From contig CANLOW010000001.1 of the NCBI GenBank assembly GCA_947493035.1, forward strand, positions 806,001 through 870,000: 64,000 nucleotides of DNA, in the 5' to 3' direction. The notes beneath the pieces are model-generated. The model made no database searches. It had not been told where the DNA came from and saw nothing but the letters and a program-made list of their open reading frames with translations. Below, piece by piece: positions 59,952-64,000 of this stretch (positions within the stretch are counted from its first letter, which is position 1; the number at the start of each line of letters is the position of its first letter). The DNA comes from an uncultured Aquimarina sp. (lineage in GTDB: Bacteria > Bacteroidota > Bacteroidia > Flavobacteriales > Flavobacteriaceae). Both the position numbers and the translations under genes were made by a program.

Positions 59952-60311
59952 TTATTCAGCTTCTAAAAATCCATCTTCTTGCCATTTCAGTACTAATTGA
60001 ATTTCTTGTGGGGTGAGCCTAGGCTTTTGAGCAGGAGGCATAGTCCCATCTTGAATTCTTATAATAGAATTACCATTTTGATAAGAGTTTAGCACTTGAT
60101 CGAAATTTGTAAGGAATAAGCCGCCATCAGGAGTGTTACCACTGTGACATGAAAAGCAATGTTTTTGATTAATCGCCATAATATCCGATTCGAAAGTGAC
60201 TGTTTGCTTAACTTCTGATAAATTATCTTGTACTGCTTGGGAGTCAATATTAGTTTCGGAGCAACTAATAAGTAGTAATGGAGTTGCTAAGATTAATATA
60301 AAGTTTTTCAT
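59952..60311 (-). CDS. Lipid-anchored c-type cytochrome
   Basis: 119 aa: lipobox ISC (Cys17), then one haem motif CFSCH (52-56) in NQKHCFSCHSGNTPDGG, and M91 in GTMPPAQKPRLTPQE as axial ligand. The TMPP segment and the following helix are typical of small class I cytochromes used in electron transfer to oxygenases or terminal reductases. It is first gene of a unit with YceI and DUF5777. Its electron partner is unknown. Confidence 0.9.
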   Translation of the reverse strand: MKNFILILATPLLLISCSETNIDSQAVQDNLSEVKQTVTFESDIMAINQKHCFSCHSGNTPDGGLFLTNFDQVLNSYQNGNSIIRIQDGTMPPAQKPRLTPQEIQLVLKWQEDGFLEAE

Positions 60312-60727
60312 AGTTTAAAAGTAATTTATGTTTATAACGCTTGGAAAAGTATGTTTCTGTTAAGTTAGTAATTGTCAAGATAAGCAGTCGCGATTTAAAA
60401 TGATAACTTTCACTATTTGTTTTGGTTTTTCTAAAGGGAATAACCTCTCAAAGTTTGTGTTAAATTTAGAATTTTGTATCCCATAAATTCATCAAGGAAG
60501 TTTATTGAATGATTAAGTCTATTTTAATAAATATGATTTTTAATCATAAAATTTATTGGTATCTTATTAAGATTGTTTGCTAAGTGTAAAGAGTACATCG
60601 AGCAAGGTTTATAAACGATAACTATAGCGAAAATTATAACATATGTGTTGTTTTTCTACCACATAGGTTCAAAAATGTAGATTTTTATGTATTGAAGTCC
60701 TATCTTGTAATATGTTAATGACGATCG
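60312..60727. other. Divergent intergenic region, no gene seen
   Basis: About 415 bases between the cytochrome unit (minus) and the hybrid sensor (plus). It is AT-rich with no credible ORF, RNA or clear palindrome. A weak box (GAAAAGTA at 60345-60352; TACTTTTC on the minus strand) may serve the cytochrome gene. Confidence 0.5.
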
Positions 60728-60736
60728 ATGCTTGAA

Positions 60737-63700
60737 ATGAATTCTCTTACTTTATTTTTTTATTTTTTTTTCAGTAGCATATTCTTGATAAATGCTCAAT
60801 CAAATATTCAGTTTGAGCATATTACTTCTGAGAAAGGCCTTTCTCAGAACGATATAAATACTATTATTCAGGATGATGAAGGTTTCATGTGGTTTGGTAC
60901 TCACGACGGGCTAAATAGGTATGACGGTTACTCATTTAAAATATTTAGGTTTGAAGAAAGTAACCCTAAAAGTATCCCTAATAATTTGGTGAGATCCTTG
61001 CAAAAGGATAAAGAAGGGAACTTATGGATGATCAATTCTAATTATGGAATTACAAGATTTAACCCTAAAACAGAAGAGTTTTTAAGTTTCAAATACGAAA
61101 AAGGAAACGAGATTTCTGCACCTAGTGATAAAAGTTCTAATATTTCTATTGATCTAGAAAATCGTTTATGGGTTTGTTCTAAAAACGGAGTCAGTTTTTT
61201 AGATTTAGATAATTTGGATAAAGGGTTTTCTCACTATACTTTTTCTTTAAAGAATAAAAATAACCCAGTTATCGTAAATAATGTATTTCAATCCAGTGAT
61301 CATCAAATTTGGGTAGGTACTGAAAAAGGATTATTTAAAGCTTTTTTTAATGGAGCATCTAATTTGACTTTTATAGATGCTACAGAAGATTTAAATATAA
61401 ATTTTGTTCCAAAGGTGAAAGTTTTTCATGAAAACAAACATGGGAACTTGTTTTTAGGTACGGGGAATGGAGTATTTCTAAAAAGGAAAAATGAGTCTCT
61501 TTTTAAAAGAGTATATAATTGTACTGTATTTGATTTGACTTCTGATGATGAAATGTCTCTTTGGGTAGCAAGTACTTCAGGACTACACAAACTACAGCAC
61601 TTAGAAGGGCATTCGTTTAATTATAAAGAAACTCTGAGTTATAGTGTGGAAAACCCCTTAGGGCCTAATCGTACCTCGATAAGATGTGTTTATAAAGATA
61701 GATCAGGTGTATTTTGGGCGGGTACTAAGGGGGGAGGAATTAATAAGTTTTATCCTAAGAAAAATCCATTTACGACGATTAAGAAAAGTTTGTCTTCTTC
61801 TAGTCTAAGCTATAATAATGTTAGAACTGTTTTTAAGGATAGCTATGGTACTCTTTGGGTGGGGACAGAGGATGGTAATCTTAATTATTCTAATGGGAAT
61901 GATGTATTACACCCGTTGTTTAATGAGATTTTAGAGACTAGAAATGTATTTGCCATGGAAGAAATGGTTATTGGTCGAAAAAGATATTTATACATTGGCA
62001 GACAGTCAGATAAAACGTTGTTGAGAATTCAGCTTAATGAGAAGAAGCAATATTCTAAAGAAGATATAGAACTTATTTCGTTGACTAAGGGAAGTGTTTT
62101 TGCTTTAGAGAAAACAAAAGAGAATGTTTTGTGGGTAGGTACTTTTTCGGAAGGGCTTTATAGGTTGAAGATAGTTGAAGAAAATGTTGAAGTCCAACAT
62201 TTTGATGAAGAAAACACAAATCTTAGTAATTCAATTATCAGAAGTCTTTTGAAAGATAAAAAAGGTAATCTTTGGGTTGGTACAGCTAAAGGGCTTGATT
62301 TGTTGGAGTTAGATCAGTTAGATAGTGACGAGCCTTATTTTAAGATTTTTAAACATGAAAAAAATACAAATAATTCAATTTCAGCAGATTATGTTTTAGA
62401 TATTTTTGAATCTCAAAAGGGTAACCTTTGGATTGGTACATTAGGGGGAGGGCTTAATCTGTTTTCTGGAGATATAGATAGGCCTTATTTCAAACACTAC
62501 AATACGAAAAATGGGCTATCTAACAATATCATAAAAGCTATAGAAGAAGATAATGAAGGTTTCCTGTGGATTAGTTCTAACAAAGGGATTTCCAAATTAA
62601 ACCCTATTAATGGAGATGTTTCAAACTTTGGAATTAGTGATGGTTTACAAGGAGAGGAATTTTTAGAGCTTTCCAGTTTTAAAACAAAAGAAGGATTATT
62701 GGTTTTTGGAGGTACTAATGGTTTTAATGTTTTTAATCCATTAGAAGTTAAGGAAATAAATGTTTTTCAAGAGCCACTATTGTCGTCATTTTATTTATTG
62801 AACACTAAAGTTGAAGTAGGAGAAATAAAGAATAAAAGAGTTTTGTTAGAAGAAGGGATTAATTACAAAAAAGATCTTTTTTTAAAACCAAAAGAAAATA
62901 GTTTTTCTATTGAATTTTCAACTACCAATTTTTTAGCATCTGAGAAAAATAAATTTAAATATAAGTTAGTCGGTTTCGAAGAAGATTGGCAAGAAGTAGA
63001 TGCGCAAAAACGTTTCGCTACTTATACAAACCTTTCTCCGGGAGATTATGTTTTTAAATTGAAAGCTAAGAATGGTGCAAGAGATAAGGAATGTGAAGAG
63101 AAAGTGTTACATATTAATATTGAATACCCTTGGTGGCAAACTCCTTTAGCTTTTGTTGCTTATTTGTTAATTTTTAGTGGGTTGTTAATAGCCTTTAGGA
63201 GATTTACTATTGTTCGAGCTGAAGAGAAACATAAATATGAAGTAAGTAAATTAGAACAAAAACAATCTGAAGACTTACAACAAATGAAGTTGGAATTTTT
63301 TACCAATATTTCACATGAATTTCGAACTCCCTTAACATTGTTGAAAGGGCCCCTAGATATTCTGGATAAGAATAATGATCTGTGGGATGCTTCCCAACGC
63401 AAGAAGCAATACGACCTCATGAAAAAAAACACAAATTATCTATTGCGATTGGTCAACCAGTTGTTAGATTTTCGACGTTTGGATCGTGAAAAGATGGAGC
63501 TTCGAATTAGTAATTTGGATGTAATTCTTTTTGTGAAAGAAACTTCAGAGCCATACATCTTTCTAGCATCAAAAAAACAGATAGATTTTAATATAATTGG
63601 AGATGAAGGGCAGCTAGTTGTTCCTTTTGATCCAGATGTACTAGAAAAAATATTGAACAATCTATTATTTAATGCTTTCAAATTTACATCAACAGGAAAT

Positions 63701-64000
63701 ACAGTTACAGTCAAGATAGAAGATGGAGATTCATTTAAAAACCCAGTTCTACTAGAGAAAAAATTGAATTTATCTGATTATGTAGTTATTCAAATTAAAG
63801 ATACAGGGAAAGGAATCCCTAAAGACAAATTAGATCATATTTTCGAGAGGTATTACACTGAAAGAGATGAGAATATACAAGGGGCAGGTATAGGATTGTC
63901 TTTTGCAAAAAAGTTAATTGAATTGCACGATGGTTTTATAAGTGTCGAAAGTTATGAAGGTAAAGGGACTACTTTTTTTGTTCTTTTGCCCAAACACCGA
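60737..64000 (+). CDS. Hybrid two-component sensor histidine kinase (HTCS), truncated by the window end
   Basis: Open over 1088 codons to the last base, no stop; start ATG 60737 (ATG 60728, three codons up, is in frame). Signal peptide (1-21, ending NAQ), two-component propeller repeats (about 22-680: GLSQNDINTIIQDDEGFMWFGTHDGLNRYDG, LWVGT, LWIGTLGGG), a Y_Y_Y domain (about 690-795, YKLVGFEEDWQEVD), one membrane helix (about 798-818), HisKA with FTNISHEFRTPL (His860), and HATPase with NNLLFNAFKFT and GKGIP. Receiver and AraC domains probably follow beyond the window. Members usually control glycan-use genes; the target is not visible. Confidence 0.92.
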   Translation, partial: MNSLTLFFYFFFSSIFLINAQSNIQFEHITSEKGLSQNDINTIIQDDEGFMWFGTHDGLNRYDGYSFKIFRFEESNPKSIPNNLVRSLQKDKEGNLWMINSNYGITRFNPKTEEFLSFKYEKGNEISAPSDKSSNISIDLENRLWVCSKNGVSFLDLDNLDKGFSHYTFSLKNKNNPVIVNNVFQSSDHQIWVGTEKGLFKAFFNGASNLTFIDATEDLNINFVPKVKVFHENKHGNLFLGTGNGVFLKRKNESLFKRVYNCTVFDLTSDDEMSLWVASTSGLHKLQHLEGHSFNYKETLSYSVENPLGPNRTSIRCVYKDRSGVFWAGTKGGGINKFYPKKNPFTTIKKSLSSSSLSYNNVRTVFKDSYGTLWVGTEDGNLNYSNGNDVLHPLFNEILETRNVFAMEEMVIGRKRYLYIGRQSDKTLLRIQLNEKKQYSKEDIELISLTKGSVFALEKTKENVLWVGTFSEGLYRLKIVEENVEVQHFDEENTNLSNSIIRSLLKDKKGNLWVGTAKGLDLLELDQLDSDEPYFKIFKHEKNTNNSISADYVLDIFESQKGNLWIGTLGGGLNLFSGDIDRPYFKHYNTKNGLSNNIIKAIEEDNEGFLWISSNKGISKLNPINGDVSNFGISDGLQGEEFLELSSFKTKEGLLVFGGTNGFNVFNPLEVKEINVFQEPLLSSFYLLNTKVEVGEIKNKRVLLEEGINYKKDLFLKPKENSFSIEFSTTNFLASEKNKFKYKLVGFEEDWQEVDAQKRFATYTNLSPGDYVFKLKAKNGARDKECEEKVLHINIEYPWWQTPLAFVAYLLIFSGLLIAFRRFTIVRAEEKHKYEVSKLEQKQSEDLQQMKLEFFTNISHEFRTPLTLLKGPLDILDKNNDLWDASQRKKQYDLMKKNTNYLLRLVNQLLDFRRLDREKMELRISNLDVILFVKETSEPYIFLASKKQIDFNIIGDEGQLVVPFDPDVLEKILNNLLFNAFKFTSTGNTVTVKIEDGDSFKNPVLLEKKLNLSDYVVIQIKDTGKGIPKDKLDHIFERYYTERDENIQGAGIGLSFAKKLIELHDGFISVESYEGKGTTFFVLLPKHR

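Noticed and set aside
63160..63714. Two minus-strand frames of about 90 codons
   Set aside because: They are antisense shadows of the sensor kinase HisKA and HATPase region, which is an unbroken reading frame.

Overview
The window is a low-GC stretch of a chromosome from a member of the Flavobacteriia (phylum Bacteroidota), most likely a marine Flavobacteriaceae. The evidence is a SprE/PorW-type gliding and type IX secretion (T9SS) lipoprotein, a secreted nuclease with a C-terminal T9SS sorting domain, many short lipoproteins with an SC(K/G/S) lipobox, an ATP synthase operon without atpD and atpC, a hybrid two-component sensor with a beta-propeller input domain, and promoters that fit the Bacteroidota TTTG...TAnnTTTG pattern instead of -35/-10. 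I cannot name the genus from the sequence. No tRNA, rRNA, CRISPR array, insertion sequence or prophage was found.

Layout. 1-4.6 kb: suf Fe-S assembly operon (sufA, sufB, a lipoprotein, sufC, sufD) closed by a terminator. 4.7-9.6 kb: rimK with a desuccinylase/aspartoacylase-type hydrolase and 5-formyl-THF cyclo-ligase; a divergent HxlR regulator/nitroreductase pair; a PaaE-like ferredoxin reductase. 10-19 kb: sprE, a bactofilin, AtpZ/AtpI-like proteins and atpBEFHAG. 19-25.4 kb: flippase, dut, sugar nucleotidyltransferase, TPR protein, LolB-like lipoprotein and an EnvC-type murein hydrolase activator, a cell-envelope operon. 25.5-31 kb: secreted endonuclease, GT9 glycosyltransferase with DUF4254, two small genes and an omega-amidase-like nitrilase. 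31-36 kb: ileS, a DksA-like gene, lspA. 36-44 kb: ABM-domain protein, orphan receiver domain, the rod-shape operon mreBCD-mrdA-rodA, and purH. 44-48 kb: small lipoproteins and stress- or wall-related genes. 48-60 kb: accessory region with a TetR-DsrE-flavoprotein operon, a propeller lipoprotein, a 1220-aa fusion of phosphoesterase, kinase-like segment and outer-membrane barrel, an HD domain fused to a Pycsar-type membrane effector, a GAF protein, and a cytochrome c-YceI-DUF5777 operon. 60.7 kb to the end: a truncated hybrid sensor kinase.

Many genes serve the envelope: lipoprotein maturation (lspA), cell shape (mreBCD, PBP2, RodA), murein remodelling (EnvC, LD-carboxypeptidase), surface glycan (flippase, GT9) and T9SS/gliding (SprE and a sorted nuclease). 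The least explained parts are the divergent pair at 51.2-56.1 kb (three-module outer-membrane phosphoesterase against HD-PycTM) and a family of REP-like palindromes of the form GTCA-hairpin-TCTC. The palindromes occur as three inverted pairs at 28.4, 35.9 and 48.1 kb, with compensatory base changes between copies.
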